A stretch of DNA of 64,000 nt, taken from positions 1,513,131-1,577,130 of the forward strand of contig NC_030381.2 in NCBI RefSeq assembly GCF_001625215.2. The letters are read 5' to 3'. This document shows, in pieces, positions 52,881 through 64,000 of the stretch. Position 1 is the stretch's first letter. The number at the start of each line of letters is the position of its first letter. The position numbers and the translations under genes are program-made. Source of the DNA: Daucus carota subsp. sativus (Eukaryota; Streptophyta; Magnoliopsida; Apiales; Apiaceae). The notes beneath the pieces were generated by a model, which was not told the DNA's origin, searched no databases, and worked only from the letters and a program-made list of their open reading frames with translations.

Positions 52881-53680
52881 AAAATATTTGAAGTGTGTAC
52901 GGATGCGGCTTCAATATTTTAACTTGACAGATTCCTTCCAAATATGCGATATTTTCCGAATACAAACTACAAACTAGTGTATATCTCATTGCAAAAATAA
53001 AATCAATTCTTTATAAAAAAGACCATAGTATTCTGGATTGAAGAAAAAATTTCAAGCTTTTCAGGTTTGCTTTTATTTGACTTTGTTCCTTGAATTGCTT
53101 CTTGAATTTACTTTTCCTGCCGTAATTAATTTTTCATGCCAACTCAGACCAGAATTTGTTTTCAGTAATAAGTTCATAATTTGTTCATGTCATGAGTACA
53201 AATGGTGTAGGGCTAGGTTCTTATTTCCTGTGGATGTTAATTCCATACCTCCACGATATTTAGACTGAAAACTTTTTCTAATTCTTTCTTAGCTACTGAG
53301 ATGCAGGTTGAGAACTTAATTTTCATTATTGAATGTGCATCACACGAACCTTTTTCTCAATTTGTCTGTGAGAATCCTGTACCTTGTTTCGAATGTGTTT
53401 CAACAGTTAAACTAGCGATATTTACAAAAACCGGAAAAATGGCCTAGATGTCATGAAACTCATATGTAATGTTTAAAATTTAAAATTTGGAGAAATGACC
53501 CAAATTTCATTTAATAACACCTCATAATTTGAAGTGATGATTTTTGGAACATAATATTGAACCGTATTGTGTTTAGATTTGAAAAATCCTACAAAATGCA
53601 ACATGATTTGGTGTTTTAGAAGCAAAGCACTACATAAAATAGCGTCTGGGGTTCTAAAACACTGGATCGTGTACTATTAA
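52881..53680. other. Intergenic, nothing recognised
   Basis: AT-rich. An open frame at 53038-53268 has no family similarity. Confidence 0.4.
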
Positions 53681-53760
53681 GAAGAAAAGGATGATAAACA
53701 CCAAACGATCTAGCATTTTGGAAGAAAAGGATGATAAACACCAAACGATCTAGCATTTTG
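53681..53760. repeat. Exact 40-bp tandem duplication
   Basis: The 40-bp unit starting GAAGAAAAGGATGATAAACA and ending TCTAGCATTTTG occurs twice head to tail without mismatch, so it is recent. Confidence 0.95.
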
Positions 53761-54599
53761 GATCGTAAGATTACAGCTAAGGACCATTGCTTTGATGACC
53801 GGTATTTAAGATCATTTTATTTAAAATTATAATAGTGAAGCCAACATCCATATTAATTTATTTTAGATGTGTTTTTAATATTTAAACTAGTTCAAAGGTA
53901 ACAAGTAAAACCACTATCTTGAATTAACTTTCTAGACAATCCAACTATTTATAAATATTTGGGACTTGTAAAAAATTATTATTATTATTATATTATTCGT
54001 GGTGTATTATTAATAATTAGTTTTATTAAGTAAAGTTAGTGTTGTCCATATTCCAATCTTTTCTAATACATTTTGAATGATTCAATCACAAAATGTTAAG
54101 GTGCATTGATTTAAAGTTGTGCAAAAGGTGATGGAAATTATTAAATTTATTTAATGTGTGTTTTAATATGAAATATACTATTTAGCATCGTCCTTAATTA
54201 ATATATTATTTTTAGATATAAATTTTTATTAGTTAAACTAAACAGATGTTAAGATTTATTTCTTTTAATAAATAATAAAAGATATTAAATTTATTTGGTA
54301 TTTGTTTTTTATCATACTTAAACTAATTAAATTGAAACTAGTATTATTACCTAGTCGGGCTATAAGACATAAGTTTATAAAATATATATAACACATCTGA
54401 TATAATAAAAGATCACAAAATAATTATATCACAATTTAGGATAATCATATCCCAATTTTCAAATGAGATCACCGTAATTGAATGTATTGCTAATAGTTTA
54501 TTTGGAATTATATGCAGTTATAATTTAAGATATTAATGTATGCAACAGAAGATAAAAAGAAAAAAATACTACTGCTATTTTCACAATAATTGTCTTTGA
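53761..54599. other. AT-rich intergenic DNA, nothing recognised
   Basis: No gene, RNA or element was identified. Confidence 0.4.
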
Positions 54600-55740
54600 C
54601 AAATCATATTCATAACTGCGACATAAAATTTTTGACTTAGGAGACTATCAATATCCGTCCACATTAATCAGGTATTTTGTAAACTGAAACGATATGCAAA
54701 AAATATCTAGTCACTATGTGTCATTAACTGTGTAAAAAGAATTATAGTTTCTATAAAACATGTGATTCAGAATAATTAGATGAGAATTGAAGTCAACGTA
54801 ATTAAATGTACAGCTACTTATTATTTAAATTTGTATGTAGTTATACAATTTATGCCGCAAGAGATAGTGAAATGAAAAGATATTGTTGTTATGTTCACAA
54901 TACTTGAAAAGATATTGTTGTTATGTTCACAATACTTGTTTTCACAGGGCATTCATAACAAAACATCACATTAGAATTGCCATTATAAAATTTCTATTTC
55001 CTGCATGGTGTGGTAGACCTATATATTATAATAAAGGATGTTTACAATAATTATATTCGCAATAATTCAGTAATGAAAAACACATCAGATTTGTTACCAA
55101 AATATATTTTGACTCAAAAGATTACCCACATCTGCTCACACTGGTTACGCGTTTCGCCAACCTTAACTGATATGCAAGAACATATCAAATGTGTCATTAG
55201 TTTTATAAAAATATTTCTGTAAGTAATTAAATGTACGGCTACTTGTTAGTTAAATTTTTATGTACTTATATAATTTATGACATAAATTTATGCGCAAGAG
55301 ATAATGAAATGAACAAAATACTAGTGCTATATTCACAACACTTGTTTTTGTAGTAAACTGGTGATGAAAAATTATTTCCATCCGTCTTTTTATAGGTAAA
55401 ATAGTTATTTGGGCCTAGCAGCACAACAATAATATCCGATAAATTTTTAATTTCGATAAGATAATTGTAACCGCATATTCTGTGTTCATTGTTGTTCATT
55501 CAGATCTATGTACATTTACAAATTACTACATGATGGTGAAAGAAAAGGATCTTATGTTTAAAATAAAGTTTTCACCACTCAAACAGCAACAACAGAGAAA
55601 CACAATCAGAAGTGTCACAAGAAAATCTTAACTCCGAGGACTACTCATATCTGCTCACATTGCTATAGTATTTGGCCAACTGCCGCTCATTTGCAACAAC
55701 ACATCAAGTCATGCAAACCGGTTGTTGTTTCTCTTTCGTT
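54600..55740 (+). repeat. Decayed ~500-bp tandem repeats with zinc-finger-like trace
   Basis: Three diverged units centred near 54660, 55120 and 55650 share a segment that in the last copy reads THICSHCYSIWPTAAHLQQHIKSC (split here by position: THICSHC at about 55645, HLQQHIKSC at about 55690), a C-x2-C...H-x4-C pattern. The middle copy reads THICSHW...MQEHIKC. Other shared blocks are AATTAAATGTACGGCTACTT, TATATAATTTATGAC and AGAGATAATGAAATGA. The frames are broken, so these are relics, not genes. Confidence 0.5.
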
Positions 55741-56207
55741 TCTTTTTTCTTGTCTCTCGAATATCTAATATGTCATTTGGATTTATACGCAGTTATATAA
55801 TTTATGATATTATGCTTAAAAGAAAAATAATAGTACTGTTATGTTTACAATACTTATTTTCACAGTGCATCGGTAATGAAAAACGCATCAGTAAGTGTCA
55901 TTAACTGTATAAAATATTTATTTCTTTCTATGACACCGTGTTGTTCTGAATAATTAGATCCCAATCCAATTGAGATTAATTCAATGTTCATTTTATATTA
56001 GTTTTGTAAAGTTATTTGGTAAGTCACATGAGTATGCACCCTATTTGTTAATAATTATTATTTCAAATGATAAATTTTCATACATAAATTCATAGGTATA
56101 ATGTGCTAGTATGGAGCCGATAATGCACGAGTATACTTCTGTAATCGCATCGGTAAAATTAGATTTGGTACGTCAATTTTGATTATATGTTAATTTATTT
56201 ATATTTA
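55741..56207. other. AT-rich DNA between repeat block and Helitron
   Basis: Continues traces of the neighbouring repeat (TATATAATTTATGAT, TTCACAGTGCATCGGTAATG near 55860). No gene. Confidence 0.35.
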
Positions 56208-56585
56208 CTAGCCTTTAACTCGTGCGAAGCACGAGCGAGTATATAATTCATAATTTATTATTTATAAGTTAAATTTTAAGGCTATTTTAGTATTTTAGTA
56301 TATTTGGAACATCTATTTATAGGTATTTTTAGTATTAATATATATTATTAATGATAGTTTTATTTTTTTCAACTAATTATATTTAGGAGGACAATGATAA
56401 AGTTTTGTCTTGTAATACATGATTAGTTTTTTTTTTTGTATTTGAAATTATCTAATAAAATAAGAGTAATATACTTATATGTTGTAGACTTGTATAAAAA
56501 GAGTATTAAACCAAAAAAAACATGACTAAACCAAAAATTTGTACAACTACAAATTATACTCATGTTGACTTATTATATGTACTTA
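56208..56585 (-). mobile_element. Diverged Helitron related to the 48140 copy
   Basis: On the minus strand the 3' end shows hairpin CTCGTGC-TTC-GCACGAG, spacer and CTAG. About 370 bp of inner sequence (TATATAATTCATAATTTATT, TTTTGTCTTGTAATACATG, AAATTTGTACAACTACAAAT) aligns with the 48140-48566 element. The 5' TC end is no longer recognisable, so the right boundary is approximate. Confidence 0.7.
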
Positions 56586-57988
56586 TATAATTTATAATAT
56601 TAACAAATGATTTTGCAAATCAAATATTCTGGGTCAAACACTAATGCAATCTGGGCAGACATGAGCATTTCTCCTCTTGGATGCTGCTCGAGTGTTAACC
56701 CCTTTTTTGTGAGAATAGCAGTAAAATCTTTTTCCAATCACTATTCCATTCTCCTTTTGTAATATTTGAGATATTAATCTTGTTGTTTTATTATGGTTAG
56801 GCTTACTAACTGATCTATAACTACCAAATAATTTAACGTATCTTATTATTTTATAAAATTATTAAAAAAAAATCATGATATTTATATAGTTTAACTAGTA
56901 AAAGTTTATATCTTAAAATGATACGTACTTCTAATTCATTTGACTGTGTGGTTGAAGTTATAATTTTCAGAATCTTTTTCTGAATAAAAATATATGATTA
57001 ATATAATAATTTTAAAAATAATGATTGTAATGATAATGTTAACAGATTTAGAGTTTATGTCAGAAAATCAAACCGATAGAGGAAGCAACATTATCCTGTT
57101 AAAAACACAAATTAATATTTTTATTTTTTTATCATTTTTTGTTAGACAAAAAAAGATATTATTGTTGCATAAAATAACTTTGATAAAAAAATGTCAAAAT
57201 TTATTTAATAAATTTGTTGAAAAATAAGTTAACAATTGTTTGATAATCTAAAAACAGATTTTTAGAAAAACAAGTAAAACATTATAAAAATATTTTTGAT
57301 GAAAAGTAGAAAATGTTATTAAAAAAATCAAATCACCCATCATATAATTTTTTTTATCTCAATTGGAATAGACTTATCGAAAACACGATCAAGATAACAA
57401 TATAACGCCCTAGCAAGCACATAGACAGTCATATTGGCATACCCTTTAATCAAATACATCGGTAAATTGTTTAATTTTTGAGGATGTCTACTATACTCCT
57501 TAATAATCTTTCCAAATTAATATGATGCATATTGGATATCCAACAGTCAAAATTATATCATATGTCTAACGCTTGATTAAAAAGCGTTGGACGAGTATTG
57601 TTCAGTTTTTTTTAACTGCTGGACGAGATTAAATAATTGCGTCTAATGATTAAAAAACGCAAATGTATTAAACTTTTGTTTATATATGCCAGTGACCCGG
57701 ACCTTCGGTCCAAACATTTCTAATCAAATTCATTTACATGGCGGTAGAGAATACTGAGTGGGTTACAAAAAATTTACAATTAATTACTTTTAAAATAGCG
57801 GCTCAAAACATATTACATGTACTATGAACTAGCAAAATGATGGTTATAGTAGTCTGTTTCCTTCTTTTTGTTAACTTTGTGATAGATTGTAGTAATAAAT
57901 ATTCAACTTCTGATTGACAAAGGCTTCCAAATTGTGCATGTTACATGAAAAGTACATATTCGGAATATCCATTTCCAATGAAAAAATA
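56586..57988. other. AT-rich intergenic DNA, short internal repeats
   Basis: No gene. Around 57560-57660 a motif of the type AACGCTTGATTAAAAAGCGTTGGACGAG recurs in part, and GGACCTTCGGTCC near 57700 is a perfect short hairpin; neither could be tied to a known element. Confidence 0.35.
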
Positions 57989-58205
57989 GTCGTCTCTTTT
58001 GGAAGAATTTTTTTCCCATAATACTTGTCCACTTTTAGTTTCCATTACTCTTTTTGAAGGTTGTATAACAATTAATGAGGGTTGGATATGAGTTTACATT
58101 CATGTATTTATTAAGGGTACAAGTGAGAAAATAATATATAATTAACACTTTCTTAATATGCGTAATTTTTTCAAAACAGACCTGTATTGTGGGACGGATG
58201 GAGTA
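57989..58205. mobile_element. Stowaway-like MITE
   Basis: The right end GTGGGACGGATGGAGTA is a standard Stowaway terminus. The left part (CCCATAATACTTGTCCACTTTT) is an imperfect inverse of the right part (AAAACAGACCTGTATTGTGGG). The extreme left terminus has decayed, so the boundary is approximate. Confidence 0.6.
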
Positions 58206-58897
58206 TTATTTTAACAAGTGACTTTTCTCGAAGAATCTGTTATTGCATGGTAACCTATTAGAGTCTCCAATAAGGGTGGGTTTTGACCATCTTTTTCAAA
58301 AAATACATGGCAATAGTTGGCAACTATAAAAATTGTTAATGGCATCCCTTACAAAATATACATTGTATACTTATTTCAATTACATAAATGGATAAGCTGA
58401 AATATAGTTTTTAGATAATAGTTTATTTTTTATTATATGAGGAAGTTGTGAACTTTTGACAAACTTAAGAGCCAACCTCTTAGCAATCATGAAGCTTCAA
58501 TAGGCAAGAGTGTCATGTCACATGTTGACAACCTCTTGAAAACTCATGTTGGAGTTGCTCTTAAGTGAGTTCGCCTAACAAGTACTCATGTGGTATAAAC
58601 ATCATTGCACCAGAGTTGAGATGAACTCAGATTTGATCATCATCCATTCTTCCTCTTGTCCTTGTCCTTGTCCTAAAAAGTAGAATTCGATAATTGTTTT
58701 AGGATTCACTACTTATTTAACACATATAATTGTTTCAAAAGGCTACACAACTCACAAGGGTGAGAGAAAAGCAGCATCTTGTTGTTCTTTAGTTTCTGGA
58801 ACATGTACATTACTTAAAAGTGCTGGGAAATGCCTTTCCGTGCATTAAACTATCCGTCACATGTTTTATCCAATTTCAGAAAACATAGTAGTTTGTC
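58206..58897. other. Intergenic upstream of the racemase pseudogene
   Basis: No gene recognised. Confidence 0.35.
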
Positions 58898-59519
58898 TTG
58901 AAATATAATAATTCCTGTTCGAGTTGCACTGCCTTTGTCTTTAGTTTTGGAAACCGACCAGAACGAGAGTTTACCCAACTCTACAAAGGAGTTCTGGTTT
59001 ATATATATGCTTTATCAATTGGAGGTGGTTTCTTGCTAAAACAGCAAAAAGGGGTGGGAATTATTGGAGGTGTATCCGTTGACTCTACTCTCAGTTTTGT
59101 GAGGAAACTCGTGACATTGAGTTCAGATGATGCGGGAGCTGGCCTTCCTTTTGTTTTGTGTTCAGACCCATGTTGAACAAGGAGTTGTTTGCATCACCAA
59201 AGAAGTTCTTTTTCTAGGACAGAAGATTTGAAGTTAGATCACATGCCCATTGTGGAAAATTTGAATAGGGTTTTCCTTGAACATTCTGAAGCTTGCTGCA
59301 TTGCGATACCTTGTCATATTCATATATCACATTTCTGGCATGATGAGGTTTCGAAGGGATGTTCTGTTCCAGTGCTTCATATGGATGAATGTCTTGCCAG
59401 GGAGCTCAAGGAAGCAAATCTGAGGCCACTTGAAGCTGGAAGTCCTCTGCGGATCGGTGTTCTTTCCACCAGCACAACTTTGTTGACAGGCATTAAATCA
59501 GGACAAACTTCACAATGAG
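58898..59519 (+). pseudogene. Asp/Glu racemase-like pseudogene, truncated
   Basis: Segments match plant aspartate/glutamate racemase family proteins (compare Arabidopsis At1g15410): VGIIGGVSVDSTLSFVRKLV and GLPFVLCSDP at about 59055-59170, then RTEDLKLDHMPIVENLNR, CCIAIPCH, FWHDEVSKG, PVLHMDECLARELKEANLRP and EAGSPLRIGVL at about 59215-59460. The frame breaks after CSDP by loss of one base, a stop follows near 59214, and a one-base insertion near 59490 precedes a QDKLHNE-like trace. The C-terminal half of the racemase is absent downstream. Enzymes of this family use two catalytic cysteines; the first (CSDP region) and the IPCH region remain, but no functional protein can be made from this copy as read. 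Confidence 0.8.
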
Positions 59520-59830
59520 GTATTGCTAGTTTGTTTCTGGGCAAATTTTCATTTCTAGCTCTCTTTTTTTTCTTTTGCTATCAAGTAGATTAATTTGTCT
59601 TCTGTCAGAAATGACCCGCCATGACTTTTGTTGACATAATTGTTGCTTCGGCAACATTCAGATTTTCAAACAGCAATTTCTTCTAGATTAATTGGTGCTT
59701 TTAGTTAATATATACAACTGTAAATATATCTCTATTCTGGATTCCCGTAAGTGGCTCTAAAACATTTTCTTCCATTAGAACATTCATCCGAATATGAGTT
59801 GTTCATCATCAATTAGAGGATTTACATACA
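59520..59830. other. Spacer between racemase relic and Helitron end
   Basis: AT-rich; the missing racemase exons were not found here. Confidence 0.4.
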
Positions 59831-59866
59831 CTAGTATGTGTGCCCGCTTCGCAAGGGCAAGCAAAA
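59831..59866 (-). mobile_element. Helitron 3' terminus (reverse orientation)
   Basis: On the minus strand the sequence reads TTGCCCTTGCGAAGCGGGCA hairpin, spacer CACATA, then CTAG followed by T. The body would extend to the right. The 5' TC end was not located, so the size is unknown and the B3 remnant may or may not lie inside. Confidence 0.6.
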
Positions 59867-60340
59867 TGTTTCTAATAAAAAATATTTATATAAATTTAAT
59901 GTTATTTGAAGAAATTGTAGAAAAAATATTTTTGTGTATATTAAATGAGAAATCATCATAAAGCGTTTATTTGAAATTAATTTTTATATAAATGTTACTA
60001 AATAGACTAATTTTCATATTTTGTAAAATATTGTTTGTTATTTTTTATGAAATTGTTTTTTCATTTGCAAACTACTATTCCTTTTTTTTATTTTTGATAA
60101 GTTATGCGTATTTTGTTACAGAAATTTAATTTCTCTTTTGCAGTTCAATTCTACACAGAACTACTGTTCATCATTACATCCTATGTTTACTTATTGATTG
60201 TCCATCACTTAATGCTTTAACCCTCACCTAATTTTAAGCAGAACTCCTATTTCTCTGGTCTATCTCTATGTCTTTCTCTACCAATTTCTTGTTTGCATGC
60301 AAGTAAAATTTCACAATTATTTCAGTTGTTGTATGCAGTC

Positions 60341-60749
60341 ATGGAATGCAAAGCTGTGATTGTTGAGAAATTCATGAATTTTCTTACTGCTGATGATACT
60401 AAGAAGATAAGATGGTGAGTACGTTTTTTGCATCTGATAAATTTAATAAGTCTTGATTTGTAATTTTTTTTTCAGAAAATTCCTACGGAGATTTTGAGGA
60501 AATATGGGTCAAAGATTCAACCATCTTTCCTTTTAAAATTTTGTAACGGGTATGAAATACCCGTTGTTTTTAACGAAGACACAGGAACTGTTTATGGGCT
60601 TTTTTCAATATTTACGATTTCAATTTGAAAGGAGGCTACTTCTCGAGTTCAATGGGTCTCGTTATTTCAATATCTTTGTAATAAGAAATGACCTCAGAGA
60701 AATCAAATATTCTAATATAGTTCACTTCAGGCAGAAGAAGCGACCGTGA
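60341..60749 (+). pseudogene. B3-domain (REM-type) gene fragment
   Basis: Starting from an ATG, MECKAVIVEKFMNFLTADDT is followed by a donor-like GTGAGT at about 60416 and, after a T-rich tract ending CAG (60475), by KIPTEILRKYGSKIQPSFLL and NGYEIPVVFNEDTGTVYGLF. One frame over, FQFERRLLLEFNGSRYFNIF continues the domain to 60749. The pattern IPTEFLRKYG...LPVVF...F.EFNGSSxFNIxI is typical of plant B3 DNA-binding domains of the REM group. The second half needs a frameshift and the first intron does not keep frame, so it is a broken fragment of one domain. No flanking domains were seen. Confidence 0.6.
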
Positions 60750-61772
60750 GTGAGTATGAATCTCTTCTCAAATGTCATTTTTTTAAGAATGCAGTCTCAT
60801 GTTGTATTGTTAGTGTCAAAATTTTATGACTTAAGAGAAATATGATTTTTATAAATTTTTTCAACAAAAAGAAATTAGTCCAAAGTTCAATATATGTTTT
60901 CTTCTTTTTTTTTTCTTTCGTTGATTCGCAATATGGACACAAATAATTTAGTAGAATCCAGATATTGGCATATTTCTACAAAAAATATCATATTTATGTG
61001 TTTTAAACATTTTTTTTGAAGATAATGTGTTTTAAACATAAATGTAAAAATCGAAACTAATTAGTTGACTCTATCGATTCAAGATTCATATGAATATTTT
61101 TAAGATAATCGGGAATTAATTTAAGAATTTTTTAATAAATCAAGAAATTTTAGAACACTAACTTGAATATTTAATAAAATAATTAATTTCATGAAAGATG
61201 TCCTTCAACGTCCCCTCACATTTTCTTAAAATGATCATTCTCACTAAATTATTGATATATTTGAGAAAAAATATAATCAAATCGGAGTTTTGATATTAGA
61301 GATTTAAATTTATATTTGTTTTAAATTATTACATGATTATTGTTCATGTACCAATAAGCCCGAGGGGACTTATGGTCTAAACCCTGCTAAATTGGGGGTA
61401 TAATAATATGTTTTATTTGATTATATTAGTGAAATTTTTTTTTTTAATAATTATAATAGAAGCTATTTTTATTAAAATTTGGACAATTGATTAGTTTTTA
61501 AATTTTTTTAACAAAAACTGATTAACAATATATTAATAAAACATGAATTTCACATGTTTAAATGTTATTTTATTATGTTAAATATTTAAGTGTTATTTCC
61601 TCTACCGGCTATCTTTCTCTTCAAGCACAACAATAACAAAGTCTCCCAGTAAGGATTAACCCTTGCAACACATTAATTCAACTACTACTCTAAAAGCTTG
61701 TTGCAGGTGCCAGGCAGCATGAAGGGAGTCTGAGGGAAGGCATCATCTGCGCAGCCTAGTAGTGATGACATC
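60750..61772. other. Intergenic, nothing recognised
   Basis: AT-rich, with no gene or element identified. Confidence 0.4.
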
Positions 61773-63603
61773 TTATGTACATTGTATGCCATCTTGAGTT
61801 TTGGAATCTTTAAGGGCTCTTTTCGCAAATGCAAGCTGAAATAAATAAACAAAAGCAACAGTCTACAAACTACTCATAATGGAATATCAAATAATTACAC
61901 ATTTACACCCTCTTTTGCAGATCATCTGTTAGAAGTACAGAAATTTGAGAAAAACTGATGCATAACAAATTAAGAAAAAAGTATGATAGTCTGTCAAGGA
62001 ACAGCTAAAGAAATATACCTCCATCGTTCCCGTGTGAACAGCTGACACCTTTAGAGGCTGGATAGGTAAAATCAAAGCCGATGCTACCATTAAAAGCTTT
62101 GGGTTTTCATCCCGGAGAGCCCTTGATAGACACTGGATCAAAAATAACTTGTTTATGACATCTTCTCAAGTTCTATATATTTCAAACAATTCAATCTTTA
62201 GAAGGAACATCTGACTGCAGAACCATAAAACCATAACTATAGCCAGGACAGAGAATTACCCGTGTTGGTTTAACAGTAGTGCCTAGCATTATGATGTTCT
62301 ATAAGTCTTAACAAATTATCTTGATCGATGAAAATCTACTGAGACAATACACTTGAATGGTAAGAATAGATCTCCAATGTAAACAAAATATTGCATAGTC
62401 AGCCCATCTCAAATGTGAAAAGAAATCTGCCTCTTGAAGTACAAACTTGAAGCAACTCCTACTCCAATCAATGAATGAGCATAAAGCTTACAGTTCAGAT
62501 CTTTTCTACATCCTATCAAATAAGGGAGTGATGAAAATCGCATCCAAGTATCCAACCAATATACAGAGTGTGTACAACATGTGACAATAATGCCGCAATA
62601 TAGTAAACCATACCTTGGGGCTTTGTATCCGAGAACTGCAAAAGGAATTGATGTGAGCACATAGCAATTGTTTCCGCAGAGTTCCTGTCACCTGCTTCAA
62701 TGGTAGAGAACCTGTAGCCAGCACGTAGAGCTTTTTAAGGAACTCTAGACGACTTCCAATTACATTTAGGACATACATTAAGTGCTATCTTCTTGCAGGA
62801 CTAAAGTGTAACGTAGATGATTAATTTTGGCATAACATTAGCCATAAAGGAGAACCTTCAAGAGATTGCAACATCAGTAGCTTTCGGTTTAAATTATATA
62901 GTTATCATACTGTAAACACTTTAAACTATAGATTGTCATCCAGACAAATATCGCAAACACATATTGTTCAAGTTCTTCAGTATTGTTAAAATCCATCACT
63001 GATACAGGTGAAATAACAACTTTAGCCCCCAACTTCAAATCCTTCATAGCTAATTCTGAAGCTGATATAGGCTGCACAACCGGCAGACAACTTATCAGAA
63101 AAACTAACTTGACTCACAATCGAAGCCACCAGAATCCTATCAACCTTAATCAGAACCACATGTGGAAGATGTGAAGGATGGAGCTTTATACTGTTATTTG
63201 ATGAATCAGTGTGAGGACGATTAGGACTGAGAAAAGATTGGTGATTCCTTTGGAACACGGTATCTAACAGCAAACAATCACATATCAGTTTCAAAATAGG
63301 TACTTATAACATTATTAGAATGGGGACAAATAACATCCTGTTTAAAAAAATTTGATAAAATGTTAACTAACCACCTAATCAACCATCATAAGACTTGGGG
63401 GAGATATTGAAAAGAGGGCCTGAAACATAAAAGGGATTAAAATCCAATGGTGACTAACAGTAAAACAAAGATGATTGAACTTTAGTAAGGAATTCCGATA
63501 TTAATATTAAAATTAGCATCTTACTTCGGTTCGATGAAGCATCCATCGGGCTGTATAGGACTGAGAGAGGATCTGCGGCTGCGCTTCGTTCTAAATAGGC
63601 CAC
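61773..63603 (-). CDS. 3' part of an unidentified multi-exon gene
   Basis: Exons supported by splice signals and continuous phase: 62132-62019 (CLSRALRDENPKLLMVASAL..., ending HTGTME) and 61835-61773 (LAFAKRALKDSKTQDGIQCT, stop). Upstream, an exon ending at 62614 (GSRLEFLKKLYVLATGSLPL...SRIQSPK) joins the first in phase. Farther upstream are likely exons near 63078-62957 (PISASELAMKDLKLGAKVVI..., ending EELEQY), 63263 to about 63130 (NHQSFLSPNRPHTDSSNN, HPSHLPHVVLIKVDRILVAS) and 63603-63525. The joins between these upstream pieces are uncertain and the true start probably lies left of the gene's 5' end beyond the window. I do not recognise the family. The in-phase terminal exons argue that it is or was protein-coding. 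Confidence 0.45.
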
Positions 63604-64000
63604 CTAACAACAAACCATCACAATTTTGCATAAGAATACAGCTTAATTCCACTATCAGAGGTCTGTTTTTAGACATAATCACTTTCTACATTTAAATAGT
63701 TTTAAATAGACAACCTAATCAGAATGATATAGGAAGAATTTTTTTTTGGACTACCTTGATTTAAAGGTGCAAATTTGCAAAAGACCTTGAATTTTCCTTG
63801 AACGCGATCACATGGCGATCATGTCACATGCAAATTAGAATGGATATTGAAACCAAAGGGCGTAGAGCACCATTTACAAAGATATTGTCATGAATTATAT
63901 GTCTGCAAGTCCATAACCAAAAATAAAAAATTAGACACTTCAGATAAAATAATGGAGCAGCACTGTTTGCTGGCTATAAGCTAATATTTCAATTGAAAGT
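63604..64000. other. Upstream part of the unidentified gene or its 5' flank
   Basis: No exon could be assigned with confidence between here and the window end. Confidence 0.3.

Noticed and set aside
53038-53268. Open frame of 76 codons right of the LINE
   Set aside because: No recognisable domain; hydrophobic runs come from T-rich sequence.
57690-57725. GGACCTTCGGTCC hairpin as another Helitron end
   Set aside because: The required CTRR-T terminus is not convincing on either strand.

Overview
This is nuclear DNA of a flowering plant, most likely a eudicot. It carries intron-rich genes with GT-AG junctions, chloroplast and mitochondrial import proteins, a plant 5-methylcytosine DNA glycosylase, a nuclear tRNA gene, and AT-rich intergenic DNA full of MITEs, Helitrons and a decayed LINE. 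The species cannot be fixed from the sequence alone. Protein identities are from recalled family sequences, not searches.

Left part (1-18.5 kb): a long palindromic element; a plastid-targeted glutathionyl-hydroquinone reductase-like gene (+); tRNA-Ile(UAU) (-); a small cysteine-rich secreted peptide gene of the MEG/ESF1 type (+) with a decayed second copy beside it; a 19-exon DEMETER/ROS1-family DNA glycosylase (-); a gene-poor AT-rich stretch; and TOM9 (-). Middle (18.5-39 kb): a MITE, PSB28 (+), an intronless subtilase of the SDD1/SBT1.2 type (-), a MUR3-type xyloglucan galactosyltransferase (-), a repeat block ending in a Helitron terminus, a small tail-anchored protein of unknown function (-), and an 11-exon ABCC5/MRP5-type transporter (-). 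Right part (39-64 kb): a complete-looking Helitron, a 12-exon aromatic aldehyde synthase-type gene (+), a second Helitron, a broken LINE, about 6 kb of decayed repeats, a racemase pseudogene, a B3-domain remnant and the 3' part of an unidentified gene (-).

The genes do not form a pathway; this is ordinary plant gene order with unrelated neighbours. For the multi-exon genes I rebuilt splicing from both strands. The summed exon lengths divide by three for the glycosylase (1338 aa), ABCC5-like (1527 aa), aldehyde synthase (497 aa), GST-like (410 aa), PSB28 (179 aa) and the cysteine-rich peptide (83 aa), which supports those models.

Most worth a second look: the cysteine-rich peptide gene and its relic; the in-frame minisatellite in the glycosylase N terminus together with a tandem array upstream; the Tyr-to-Phe change that predicts an aldehyde synthase; and a family of Helitron ends sharing one hairpin, one of which encloses a replication-protein-A-like remnant. 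I found no clearly new multi-gene system.
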